Origin: Pseudogymnoascus destructans | Taxonomy: Eukaryota > Ascomycota > Leotiomycetes > Thelebolales > Thelebolaceae | Length of the DNA: 64,000 nt | Direction of reading: 5' to 3' | Assembly: GCF_001641265.1 (NCBI RefSeq) | Contig: NW_020167525.1 | Location: 598,501-662,500 of the forward strand | Part shown: in pieces, positions 51,901-59,899 of the stretch | Layout: every line of letters starts with the position of its first letter | Numbering within the stretch: position 1 is the stretch's first letter | Translations under genes and position numbers: made by a program | The notes under the pieces: generated by a model | The model's database searches: none | What the model was told of the DNA's origin: nothing | Seen by the model: the letters and a program-made list of their open reading frames with translations, nothing else

Positions 51901-54341
51901 ACAGGTTCCCGTAGAGGTCTTTAAGCATGGGGATTCTCCTCTGGCCATTGGGCTTGTCTCGTTCGGCCCTAATCTTCGCGTGGGCGTGTTTTGCCATGCG
52001 TCTTACTACGTTCTTGCACCGTGGACTCATTGGTTCCGTAGGTGCGAGTTCATCGAAGGTCTCCTGTTCCGAGACGGTGAACGATTCCGCCTCCGACCCT
52101 TCATCTGAGCTCTCGTCTTCTGGGGTGCTTTCGCCGTTTATTCCCCAGTCCTGTTTGCTCACAAACGTTGCGTTCAACTGTCCTGTCCAGGTGGCATTGA
52201 GTTGTTTGCTGACTTTGCGTCCGCCGTTCCCTTTCTTTGGCTGTCTGCAGTCTCGGGCCATGTGGCCTGGCTTGTCGCAGTTAAAACAGAGTCGTTCCTT
52301 GAATTGTCTGTCTTTCTTAGGGTCACGGGGTCGTCCAGGTTTGAACGTGGCATCGAGTTCCATTGGGTCCGACCAACGGTTGTCTCGCGGGTGTTGATCC
52401 CGTCGTCTGCCCTCGTTTCCCCGGTAGGGGTAACTTTTCTTGGGCTTGTCATAGGTCCGACGTTCCTTCTGGAATTCGTATAGTCGATTGTCGATTCGGA
52501 CCGTATGTTCGATTAGCGCTACCATGTCCATTGGTTGTTGTTCCAAACGGGCAAGTTCCATACGTATATGGCTCTTCAGCCCACGTCGGTAGTGGCTGAT
52601 GAGTGCGCTGGCGTCCCATCCTGTCTGATTGCCGTATCTCTGGAATTCTGTGGAGTATGTGAGGGCGCTGCCAGTCTGCTTAAGTGCAAACAGATGGTCT
52701 TCTGCGGTCTTAATCTCATCGATGTCTCCGAACATGCGTCGGATTTCCTTACAGAATCCATTCCAGCTGCCAAACATAGTCTGCGTAGTTGTCATGCTTC
52801 CATTGGTACTTTCATATTTGAAATAGTCCTTGAGGAATGGTTCGATCCATCGCAGGGCTTCCCCCCTAAGGTAGGACGCAGTCCACAGGGCATAGCTCTC
52901 CTGGGTGGGAAACTTCTCATCATTGAAGTGCTGGTACAGTTCGACCTGTAGCAAAAACACCTCAAGTTCCTTTCGGTTGCCGGAGTAAGTGTCGGGCAAC
53001 TTGACGCGTAGAGTTTCCTTGAGTTCGTTGACGGTGGGTGCATCGGGCATCTCTTCATTCTCAGGCTTAGACCTCTGAGACGAAGTTGGCGTGGTGGGGG
53101 TTTTCCCCTTCGAACTGACGACAGACATGTTGCTTTGTGTGTAAGCCGGTACCTCGTAGAAGTGGTGCTCAAAGTGTAACGCTGACTTCTAAACGATAGA
53201 AGACACAGAGGTTCTCTTGCGTAAAGGTTTACTTATCAGAGGAGGCAGGGGATCAGACACAAAGGCTTCAAGTAACACGTTACTAGTATATAACAAATAC
53301 TGTATTGAGTTGAGCACGAAGCTCCTATCTAAGGAAATACTATCTACTTATATAGTGGCGTCGTGCCTAGTGGACTCTTGGGAACTCACTTGAGTCCTCG
53401 GAGTCCTGGACTCTTAGGACTCTTCTCATCATCCTGCGAGTCCGTCACGTGATACTTTCGGAACTACTATTCCCCGCTGCCCCTCCAGGTACCAGGGCCG
53501 GTCTCATGCGACCTCCCTCCTTCCTGTCCTGTAGTTGGCCAGCCTTCTTGTTCCGTCGTAACATCACGCTTTCTATCGACATATTGGAACGACTCGACAA
53601 GTTCTTCTTACGATGGATAACTTCTCAGCTCATAACACTGCTCTTGAGCTTTGTCCTCCTCCAACGAACATACATATTTGTTGGCTTCCTGCTAACAGTA
53701 CTAGTCGATTCCAGCCCCTTGATCAAGGCATCATTCAATCATTCAAATGCAATCATCGACGACAGTGGCTCTCTTTTATGCTTGATGCTTTTACCTCAGA
53801 TCGAAACCCACTCGAATCGATGAATCTACACTTTGCGGTCCGATGGATTCTACGGAGCTGGAATCATTTTGTCACAAATACAACAATCTATAACTGTTTT
53901 CAAAAATCTACACTTGTCAGCATTCCGATTGCTCTTCCGATTCCAATTACTCCTCCAGGTATCAACGAACTCTATGAACAAGTTACACGAGCTGGCAATA
54001 TTCATGACGTTATGGCAATTTCTAACTTTCTAAACCCAAGCGACGAAGAAAGGGATATACAAGATGGGACACCAAGTGAGGACGAGATTCTACAAGAGGT
54101 TATTGATGAGCATCTAGGTCTTCAGCAAACTCAAGATGATGATGAAGAAGAGTTGCAAGAGCGCTCTTTACATTCTGTGAAGAGCGCTCGTCAAGCACTC
54201 CAGGTTCTGATTGAGTTTACTGAAGAACAAGAGGCTCTTCAATCGGACTATTTACGAGGCCTCGAGCGTTTAGAATTCACTCTTGAGGCATTAGATCAAG
54301 AGTCACGGGTGCAGAGTACGTTAGATAGTTGGATTACATAA
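45947..54341 (+). CDS. Pogo/Fot1-like transposase, split by gypsy A2
   Basis: Coding parts 45947-46736 and 53569-54341. With A2 (and one TCACG) ignored, the frame is continuous: 1563 nt, 520 aa. N-terminal HTH (TIEQRRALRKWAHQQHPKPS), CENP-B-type HTH (SGDILQEKAREIWQQLP-like region), DDE_1 core: YNMDETGLYW, then TMDNFSAHNTAL, then RFQPLDQGII (catalytic Asp with 34 residues between the last two), and an acidic C-terminus. Only the retrotransposon interrupts it. Confidence 0.9.
46737..47125 (-). repeat. 3' LTR of gypsy A2
   Basis: Contains one 86-bp unit instead of two. Preceded on the element's strand by the polypurine tract GGGGAAGGGAGCGAG (47126-47140). Confidence 0.93.
47161..47166 (+). promoter_or_regulatory. 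TATA box of the antisense accessory gene (A2)
   Basis: TATAAG, 61 bases before ATG 47222, on the strand opposite to gag-pol and inside the internal region. It lies only 13 bases from the upstream ATG 47174, which favours 47222 as the start. Conserved in A1. Confidence 0.45.
47222..47788 (+). CDS. Antisense accessory ORF of gypsy A2: Zn2Cys6-like cluster plus coiled coil
   Basis: 188 aa from ATG 47222 (MPTDTARKLQERND..), or 204 aa from 47174. Pattern CX2CX6CX9CX2CX8C (CSNCVRRNITC, CAECVRRNLKEKC) at about residues 35-70 fits the Gal4-type zinc cluster spacing; the usual Arg/Lys-rich loop is only partly present. Then an E/R-rich helix (LEREEDRLDREEEETLSKLL) and an Ala/Glu-rich helix, then a Ser/Pro-rich tail (PASWDQWLADGG). 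It overlaps the end of pol by 128 bases, tail to tail. Two residues differ from the A1 copy. Product likely nuclear and DNA- or RNA-binding by inference; function unknown. Confidence 0.68.
   Translation: MPTDTARKLQERNDLVRRIKNHGYELPEMDSCSNCVRRNITCVSSPNDSRRCAECVRRNLKEKCDCMGPEHPDWVKLEREEDRLDREEEETLSKLLRLRKQKRLIRTRGKDMLRRGLKTLDELDAAEEAERVAAEKRDAVEAEEQAVSAASSSVTGTPASSDPLAYSPASWDQWLADGGVDIPPAVLC
47661..51194 (-). CDS. Pol of gypsy A2, complete
   Basis: Read by -1 frameshift at the end of gag (first internal ATG 51113, 1150 aa). Domains (from that ATG): protease DSGATGNF ~18-26; RT with LDLRGAYN and YLDD ~349; RNase H DSSD ~495 to DYKNL; HHCC finger of integrase (HSLPAHGHQGVTRTF .. CDICSKSK) ~705-750; integrase core with IALDFIVKL, IISDRDKLF, TDGQTERLN (D, D, E); chromodomain EVEAILDRRLVGRREEFLIK .. 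NSWEP ~1074-1125. All key residues are present. The chromodomain probably steers integration to heterochromatin marks, as known for chromoviruses. Confidence 0.95.
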   Translation of the reverse strand, partial: LGVLDGRPPASDTKRPSTDQLCATTGSMQLYVVAKIQQRHLRAMIDSGATGNFMTKKVADTQGFKTQLKTEPYPLMVVDGEPISTNEGMVTHETVPLEMVMLHGHKETIQFDIVHMDNHACILGMPWLKKHNPQIDWWNEKVVMSQCACEQRTDTRQREKPSQGRKELCATSELDDLAQASSPTSIPVEYKEYEQLFQEGPKNEALPKHQPWDHEIPLEKDKSPPFGPIYQLSEKELKVLKEYIDDNLAKGFIRPSTSPAGSPVLFVPKKDGSLRLCVDYRALNNITIKDRYALPLINELHDRFQGAKIFSKLDLRGAYNLIRIKAGEEWKTAFRTRYGLFEYQVMPFGLTNAPASMQRLMNDALHEYLDIFTIVYLDDVLVYSATKEEHVKHVKLVLKKLKEYSLLLKPEKCEFHKNQVEFLGYIIGTHGIKMDQAKVTAVLEWPTPTTVKEVQAFLGFANFYRRFISGYSKVAQPLTELTRKDLEFKWTDKAEAAFQELKTKFTEAPILATFDPAKKIILEMDSSDFAIGACLNQPDENGKFKPIAYYSRKLSPAELNYDIHDKELLAIVVAFEQWRVYLEGSTYPVQVWTDYKNLIYFTTTKVLNRRQVRWAETLAAYNFTITYRKGSENARADALSRRTDYAGPKEERPRAILKKTDAGIQYNELLATISVIEDTELEERLKKAYATDECAKRVLSKVEGDFTIDEQGLIRYKGLVYVPSQMRRPLVQEQHSLPAHGHQGVTRTFERITRHYYFPGMRKQVETVVRECDICSKSKSNRHLPYGQLKSTPVPKGAWKSIALDFIVKLPPSKDPLTGIEYDSILVITERLTKYGKFIPYLEASDAEALAYTFIRVILADHGMPEEIISDRDKLFTSKFWKSLMALLGTNHKLSTAFHPQTDGQTERLNQTLEQYLRSYVNHQQDNWVQILPIAQFAYNSAMTEATKVSPFFANYGYQPEAYRQPRPDESRAEQALIVVEQLKSFHEQLATDIQFLNERSAAYANKKRSMEPAFKEGDKVYLLRKHIKTKRPSTKLDFKKLGPFKILNKVSSVNYRLQLPRKSRLHPVFHVSLLEPARGNTPIATDTELQPENEIIEYEVEAILDRRLVGRREEFLIKWENYEPTDNSWEPTRNISKELLEEYRRRHPPAIDPKMQGSRPVDRRKRGSRSQTRRQR
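51144..51200 (-). promoter_or_regulatory. -1 frameshift signal, gag to pol (A2)
   Basis: Same heptamer A AAA AAC (51200-51194) directly before the gag stop (51191-51193), with the same downstream stem and loop-pairing GGCCT as in A1. Confidence 0.8.
51191..53128 (-). CDS. Gag of gypsy A2
   Basis: 645 aa, ATG 53128, with the same layout as the A1 gag: capsid-like N-terminal part, CCHC knuckle CFNCDKPGHMARDC near residue 280, long charged C-terminal half. About twenty scattered amino-acid differences from A1, with equal length and no stops. Confidence 0.95.
   Translation of the reverse strand: MSVVSSKGKTPTTPTSSQRSKPENEEMPDAPTVNELKETLRVKLPDTYSGNRKELEVFLLQVELYQHFNDEKFPTQESYALWTASYLRGEALRWIEPFLKDYFKYESTNGSMTTTQTMFGSWNGFCKEIRRMFGDIDEIKTAEDHLFALKQTGSALTYSTEFQRYGNQTGWDASALISHYRRGLKSHIRMELARLEQQPMDMVALIEHTVRIDNRLYEFQKERRTYDKPKKSYPYRGNEGRRRDQHPRDNRWSDPMELDATFKPGRPRDPKKDRQFKERLCFNCDKPGHMARDCRQPKKGNGGRKVSKQLNATWTGQLNATFVSKQDWGINGESTPEDESSDEGSEAESFTVSEQETFDELAPTEPMSPRCKNVVRRMAKHAHAKIRAERDKPNGQRRIPMLKDLYGNLLQELPLKCKVDDCKDDLWRYYDQLTNTRRLLGTSQDVAKLEAQEAEELEKDVEHMAKLKYMKSVTLYYQDRRRALKKYDEKARDMLRRENARPTPRIERRAMEQLDTFSTPPREDSAWVRGQQELSTTDATETDHPWHAYVYWEYCSEDDCKLHWKKKHQNQLFPRSSPRIHFRDAEQVHALRRSQSEGDLPIKSEQVYKKYPHLLDEAEERGKRSPQGPPLEADEYYPSSDESKN
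53175..53563 (-). repeat. 5' LTR of gypsy A2
   Basis: Followed on the element's strand by the same leader as A1, with TTGAGCAC two bases after the LTR. Confidence 0.93.
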
Positions 54342-54584
54342 GAATCAATATAGCGATATTATCATTATAACGATATATTCTGCTGGCAGCAAATACATTG
54401 TTATAACGGTGCTTTACTGTACTTCGATAGTAACTTTAAATGTACCATTTAAGTCGGACATAGTACCATTTAAAGGATGGCTTTGTCCGGTATAGGTAGT
54501 AAATTGCTTCTATAGGCTACGTAAGACCACATACATTTCAGTTAGAATGAAGGAGATGTGTAGGTCCTTCCTATCTAATAGGAT

Positions 54585-54698
54585 GTATAGAGGTTTCTTA
54601 CGTAGGTTGACTTAACAGAGGAGGCAGGGGATTAAACACAAAGGCTTTCTAAGTAACATGTTATAGTATGTTAAAGAATACTATATTAAGCTGAGCAC
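54585..54698 (-). repeat. Relic LTR of family A (diverged subfamily)
   Basis: Minus-strand R/U5 segment, about 85 percent like LTR A by eye; ends where LTR D begins. Confidence 0.65.
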
Positions 54699-54890
54699 TG
54701 TAAGGACACAGGGCACCCAGCTCACAGTAATAGCATATGAGAGTGCGAGTCGGAGGCTAAACGGATGCTATCCTATAGGTCTACTATGAAGGATACAAAA
54801 AAGATGAAGGGGGAACCCCGTTGAGTCTGTTTCCTTGAGTACCCGAAACAGGCCCAACTCGGTTATCCCAACCCTAGCCCTGATCCTTCC
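54699..54890 (-). repeat. Partial LTR of family D
   Basis: Starts TGTAAGGACACAGGGCACCC, the reverse complement of the end of the 3507-3842 LTR, and extends to about the AACTCGGTTATCC block. 54891-55083 follows without assignment. Confidence 0.75.
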
Positions 54891-55083
54891 ACGCAACAGG
54901 TCAGCATCGACCCTGAACCCTACACCCTTACCATCCCCCACTATAGTGTAACTCGCTATGTGCTCCTCTACTGGTTCGAAACCACACCGAATCGGATTTC
55001 ATGCTTGTAGTGACCGTAACAGTTCTGAGACAGGTTCTTCGAGTATCTAGGTAAGGAGGCATCCTTACAACCTTGGACCTCCT

Positions 55084-55987
55084 TGTCATACTGACATTCG
55101 TTGCATTTGCTATCAAACTGAAGAGCAAACTTGGAAATCTCCTCCTCAAACCTACAAGTCACTATACATATTTTGGCTTATCACACCAACAACAAGAGCA
55201 ATACTACTCAACGATTGCTACAACCATCTATGATTCATTACACGTCATCGCTCCTTAGTTACTGGGCCGATATTACCACATAGCATATCTCTACAACCCT
55301 CTATGATTCATTACATGACATCACTCATACTACCACATGACATATCTCTACCAACTAGAGGCCTAGGAGCATGAATGATAGCTCTAAAAGCTCCTACGAA
55401 CCTCTATGATTCATTGCATGTCATCGCTCCTTAGTTACCCACAAGATTGGTTAAGTTATGACATAATTTGTCTATGACATAATTTGTCTATAGGGGTACT
55501 CTGACCTTGGACCTCCTTTTACTTCCTATAGGCTACGAACCTAAGAGATGGTTCTATGGGATTCTCTTACGTCGACTACAGTTACCAAGCCTGGTAAGTC
55601 ATGGAAAGTCTTGGAGAATGAGAGAACTACATTCCTTTAGCATAAATAGGATTGCCCTTTCCTTAAGAAAGGGCAAGCAGACAATACAGAAAATCGACTA
55701 GCACATACTTCTATGTCTTTTCCAAGCTTCCAAGCATTGATCTTGTTATTCTTTGTTTCTGAAAAGTCAGTGAGGTGCTAACCTCTGACTTACCCCTGAG
55801 TTCTCAGACTCAACATTTGTTACAACTTATCTAAACCACTCCACTACATCATACACTTGATTGCTGCATTGTGGAATAGTCTAAGCTACGACCCTTTGGC
55901 TCTGTTTCCTAAGACAGTGTGTTGTCTTAGTAAAATCATCCGTTCCTGGGTGGCTAGATTCTCACATCTGGTGCACCCACCATTACA
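55084..55987 (-). repeat. LTR of family C (solo)
   Basis: Full-length relative of 10393-11292 with small indels. No internal region and no matching target duplication seen (CTCCT on the left, AATTG on the right). Confidence 0.75.
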
Positions 55988-57190
55988 AATTGTAACCGCT
56001 GCTAAAGTGGTCTAATACTTTAGGCTTGAAGTTGCTTAGTTCTAGCTGTTAATTTTTTGATATATTAACAGACTAGTGTAGTAACATCCGTACGAGCTTG
56101 TATTGTTGAATTAAGAAGCTCATTTGCTGCCCGTAAGGTAGTTTCGTTTAGAGGTGAGCTATTTACAAAAAGTTGATTAAAAATATCAAACTAGGTTGGT
56201 GTTTTAGGTCTTTCCAACCCATAGGGTTCCTCTTGAACCATCGTTCGAAGCACTCTTTGTAGGTTTAATGGGAATAACCTAGCTCCACGCCATGCTAATT
56301 TAATGTTGTGATAATTGCAGACATCTAATTGAGCTTGTATATATGCCTCTATCCATTTAATCTTCTGTATTCATATAAGCTGAGCTTAGTTGAGATGAGA
56401 GAGTGCAGTAGTTAATCGCTTCTTTAATAGGCTAAAAATTGCAACATCAGTGTGATGTATAAGGTAGGAGGATGAGGAGCACAATTCGATTTTAAAGACA
56501 GTGAGCTATAAAGCTTCTACTAATATAAGAGTCGTGACCATCACAAATGAGAAGGAGATATTAACCATTTGCTTTCGTACGATTCTATTGTTCTAATTGA
56601 GAATCCAGATTCATCCATGTTATATGTATTCTCTTGCGTGATTTTATAGTCTTAAACTACCTCTTTTGTAGCCCCGTCCATTCGTACGGACTCAATTCGA
56701 CGCCTAATAGCAACTGTAAGGTGTGGATGGCCTAGAATAAATCGTAGAACCTAGTCCCGGCTAAGTGTGTACTGTGGGAGTTCAAGAGAGTTGAGCGACG
56801 CGTCGTCTAAATCGTAAGTTCGTTTCGTACTTCAGCTATTTCCTTCAACAACCGATGCCCTGGTGAATAGCCACTGATCGTTAACTGTTTTATCCACTTA
56901 AGAAGCACACTCTCTTGTTCGGACGAAAGTTTCTGTTGTTGCTGGCGGGCTTGAGAACGCGACAAGCCGCCATTAACGCGACGCGTTACATTCGGACTAA
57001 GCCCAAGTTGCTTTGCAGCTTCGTATGAGGACTTATACTCTCCAGATTAGACCCCTAATACAGCTTTAGTAACCTGGGCATCAAGTTCTTTAGCGTTTAG
57101 GTTTTTTCGACGCACCATTGTTGAGGAATATATGCTCTTACTCGGTAGTCCGTGTTTGTCATTACGCCACTAATGTCATTACGCCACGAC
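55988..57190 (-). pseudogene. Heavily decayed pogo/Fot1-like transposase relic
   Basis: On the minus strand from 57119 it reads MVRRKNLNAKELDAQVTKAV, a stop, YEAAKQLGLSPNVTRRVNGG, QARQQQQKLSSEQESVLLKW, later YNMDESGF-like text near 56600 and, near 56290, WRGARLFPLNLQRVL, which matches the pogo C-terminal pattern. Many stops and shifts. GTCATTACGCCAC is repeated at about 57158 and 57175, probably a subterminal binding repeat. Confidence 0.7.
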
Positions 57191-57526
57191 CTACGTTAGT
57201 GAAGAGATGGGAAGGTTCAGAGCGATTGACGACAGCGAGGTTGGGTTTGTGGGTGCGTATGGACGGAGTACAGAGGGATTTGTCGGTTACGACCTCGACG
57301 CGAAAAAGAGTGATTTCCGGAGGGAAAAGGAAGGAAGGGAATAACGACGAGGGGAAAATTCTCTGTAACAACTTTTGAACGATTTTGATATGCTTATTCT
57401 ATGTTCTATCATGATTTTTTATATCTACCTCTCTCTAAGGCCGTGGGAGGAACTCGGAGAGCTCGGGATATGTACCACTCTTCCTCCACACCCACCCACA
57501 CTTATCACAGTGCCCCACGCACAGCT
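57191..57526. other. 3' side of MET2
   Basis: No gene supported. Confidence 0.4.
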
Positions 57527-59190
57527 CTACCAAGCCGTAATATCCTCCACCTCCGCCTCCCCAAACGTACTACTCCTCGTAACCCCCCCCACCTCACCCA
57601 CCGCTACACTCCCCTCCCTCCCCATAATATCCGGCAGCACCTCATTCAGAAACCCCAAGATATGTTCATTCACCTGCTCAAACTGCAACAAAAACGCATC
57701 ATGACCCTCGGGACTATCAATCCTCCTCAACCTCGCATTGGGGATATGGCTAGCCAGCTCCTCTTGCTCGGCGAAGGTGAAGAGGCCGTCGGACTCGATG
57801 CCGAGCACGAGGCAGGGCTGTGTGATTTGTGCCAAAGCGGTGGTGATGGAGGGGGAGCGGGAGCGCGACACGTCGTGTGTGTCGAGCTTGCGGGTTATGG
57901 CGATGTAGCAGTTTGGATCGAAGCGGGCGACGAATTTGGCGCCCTGGTAGCGGAGGTAGGATTGCGCGGAGTAGTAGTAGGAAGTTGACTGCCGCGACGC
58001 CGATTGGCGCGCCGGGGGCGGAGAGGGGGTCGTGGATGTGGCGCCGTGGAATTGCGGGTCTGTGTGTTGCGGCTCGGGCTGCTTGGGGCTGTCGGCGGGG
58101 GTGGTGAGGGCGGAGTGAGAGCGAGAGCGCGAGGACGGGGGACGCGTGGTCTTATGCCCGTCGTTGTGGATTGCCCAGTGCCCCTCTGACGTGGCGGGCG
58201 CGGTCTGGGAATCGTTGATGGTCTGCTGGCGGGAAGGGTCGGGGGTGTTGCGGCCGAAGCGCGACTCGAAGGAGTTGCGGGAGCGGTAGGTGAGGAGGGC
58301 GGACATGCGGGCGGCGCCCAGGCCGGCGGTGGGGGGGTCCGCGAAGGGGTAGTACCCGTCGTCGTATTTGGGGTCGGCGTAGATGCTCTGGCGTTGGGCT
58401 TCGCCCCAGCTGATGCCCCAGGCGCTGTGGCGGCTGGAGGTGGCGATGGGGACGATGCAGCGCACGTAGGTGGAGCCGAAGTAGGCCCATTCCAGGACGA
58501 GCATGCCGCCCATGGAGCCGCCGATTACGGCGGCGACTTGCTTGATGCCGAGGTCGTCGAGGAGGAGCTTGTGGAAGCTGGGGGGTGGTTAGTAGGGGGC
58601 GACACAAAAAAATGAACGAGACGGTGGCGGAAGTAAGGGGAACTCACTTGACGTCGTCGCGGATAGTGGTGAGCGGAAACTCGGGCCCGTATCGTTCGTT
58701 GGCTGGGTTGCCGTCCTTGTTCGTGACGGGGCTGGCGCTCCCGTACGGACTGCCGAGGCTGTTCATGCAGATGACGAAGAAGCGGGAGATATCAAATGCG
58801 CGGCCGGGACCGAGCAGCGGACCCCACCAGTCGCTCACATCTGCGCTGCCGGTGAGGGCATGGCAGATGACCATGGCATTGTCGCCATCTGGAGAAAGGG
58901 TGCCGCGGGTGCTGTATGCCAGGGGGGCATTATGAAGAGTGACGCCGGACTCGAGCGTGAAGGAGGGGATGATGGCGATGTGCTGGTCTGGGATCAGGGC
59001 CGCGAAGGGGTTTTCGGGCTGGGTCTGCGTTCTTTCTTGGACGTATTCAGTCACTGCTTCTCTAGAGGGCTTCACGGGAGAGGGGCAAGGGGGGGTTCTG
59101 GGGATTTTTTTGTAACTGACCGAATTTCGGCGCGGAGTAGCCGGTGACGGTGGGAGTGGTCAAGCCATTGGCCTGTGGTGCGTCGGTCAT
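57527..59190 (-). CDS. MET2: Homoserine O-acetyltransferase
   Basis: Exons complement 59121-59190, 58648-59056, 57527-58577 (1530 nt, 509 aa); introns of 64 and 70 nt. The acceptor before 59056 was chosen because it keeps the frame. Alpha/beta-hydrolase of the MetX family: CHALTGSADVSDWWGPLLGP, NSLGSPYGSASP, nucleophile elbow GGSMGGM (Ser), VPIATSSRHSAW, acid IESDGLFTF (Asp), SPEGHDAFL (His). It transfers acetyl from acetyl-CoA to homoserine in methionine biosynthesis. An insert of about 115 residues, Ser/Pro/Thr/Gln-rich (from RFGRNTPDP to SASRQSTSYYY), separates the two halves, as in other fungal MET2 proteins. Confidence 0.95.
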
Positions 59191-59899
59191 CTTCAGGAGG
59201 AGGATGAAAGGGAGAAAAGAACGACTTTCATCGAGTTGAGGGGATTTTAAAAGTGACAGCGAAGACCTTATATATATCCCATCTGAGTCATGGTTACAAT
59301 TGGACGTTACTCTCTCCCGTACCGCCATACAAAACTTTTAGAAATGACGTGCAAGAAGGCATGTCACGTGACTAATTTATGTTGATACGTAGACAGTTAT
59401 ACTACTCCGCCGTAGTTTTTACTAGTGTACGAGTAAGAGAGCCCGTTAATGTATTAAAAAGCCGAGATACCCTAGTAAATGCCCGTTAAAAGACAAAAAG
59501 CCGTTGACAAGACCGTTTGGAATTCAAAGCTCTAGAAATTACTGCTTCCGGACTAGCGCGCCGGGTAACAATTGGAAAGTCGCGAAACTACTCGTTACTC
59601 CTCCATGGGCGAGGAACGAGGCACGAGGAATCAAGAGACGTCTCTCTTTGAATTCAATCCCGAATTCCATCTTCACTCTGCATTACAACGCCAACCACTT
59701 ACTCCGCCACTGCTGAAGCTTCAGCACCGATACAACAAAGCTCTTTGTAGCTATTTCCGTTTCGCAAACAAAAAGAAGGCTATTTCGCCTCACGACTGTC
59801 CCTCATCGAGATATCAACGCCCATGTGCACAGCTTCGTCGGGACTTTTCCGTGCTCGCGGTGCGTGAGTGCGCAAGTGCTTGGAGCCCTCGCGCTGTCA
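59191..59899. other. Divergent promoter region, MET2 / THO2
   Basis: A CACGTG (about 59365) fits a Cbf1-type E-box, known to control sulfur-amino-acid genes in yeast; role here is inferred. No gene supported. Confidence 0.4.

Larger units (their letters stand above)
46737..53563 (-). mobile_element. Gypsy A copy 2 (A2): full-length chromovirus LTR retrotransposon
   Basis: LTRs 46737-47125 and 53175-53563 (389 bp each, a single C/T difference seen, at 47010). Target duplication TCACG at 46732-46736 and 53564-53568. Total 6827 bp. Gag, frameshift signal, complete pol and antisense ORF all appear open. Candidate autonomous copy and source type for A1. Confidence 0.96.
45779..54419 (+). mobile_element. 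Pogo/Fot1-like DNA transposon 3, split by gypsy A2
   Basis: Inverted termini CAGTAAAGCACCGTTATAAC at 45779 and, inverted, ending at 54419; TA at 45777-45778 and 54420-54421. Subterminal TATAACGA/GCGATA motifs are repeated on both sides. Gypsy A2 is inserted inside the transposase gene. Without A2 and its target copy the element is about 1.8 kb. Confidence 0.93.

Noticed and set aside
55084..55987. Full-length family C element
   Set aside because: Only an LTR is present, without internal region or target duplication.
57900..58300. Low-complexity insert in MET2 taken as an intron
   Set aside because: It is in frame, lacks suitable splice ends, and such Ser/Pro-rich inserts are usual in fungal MET2.
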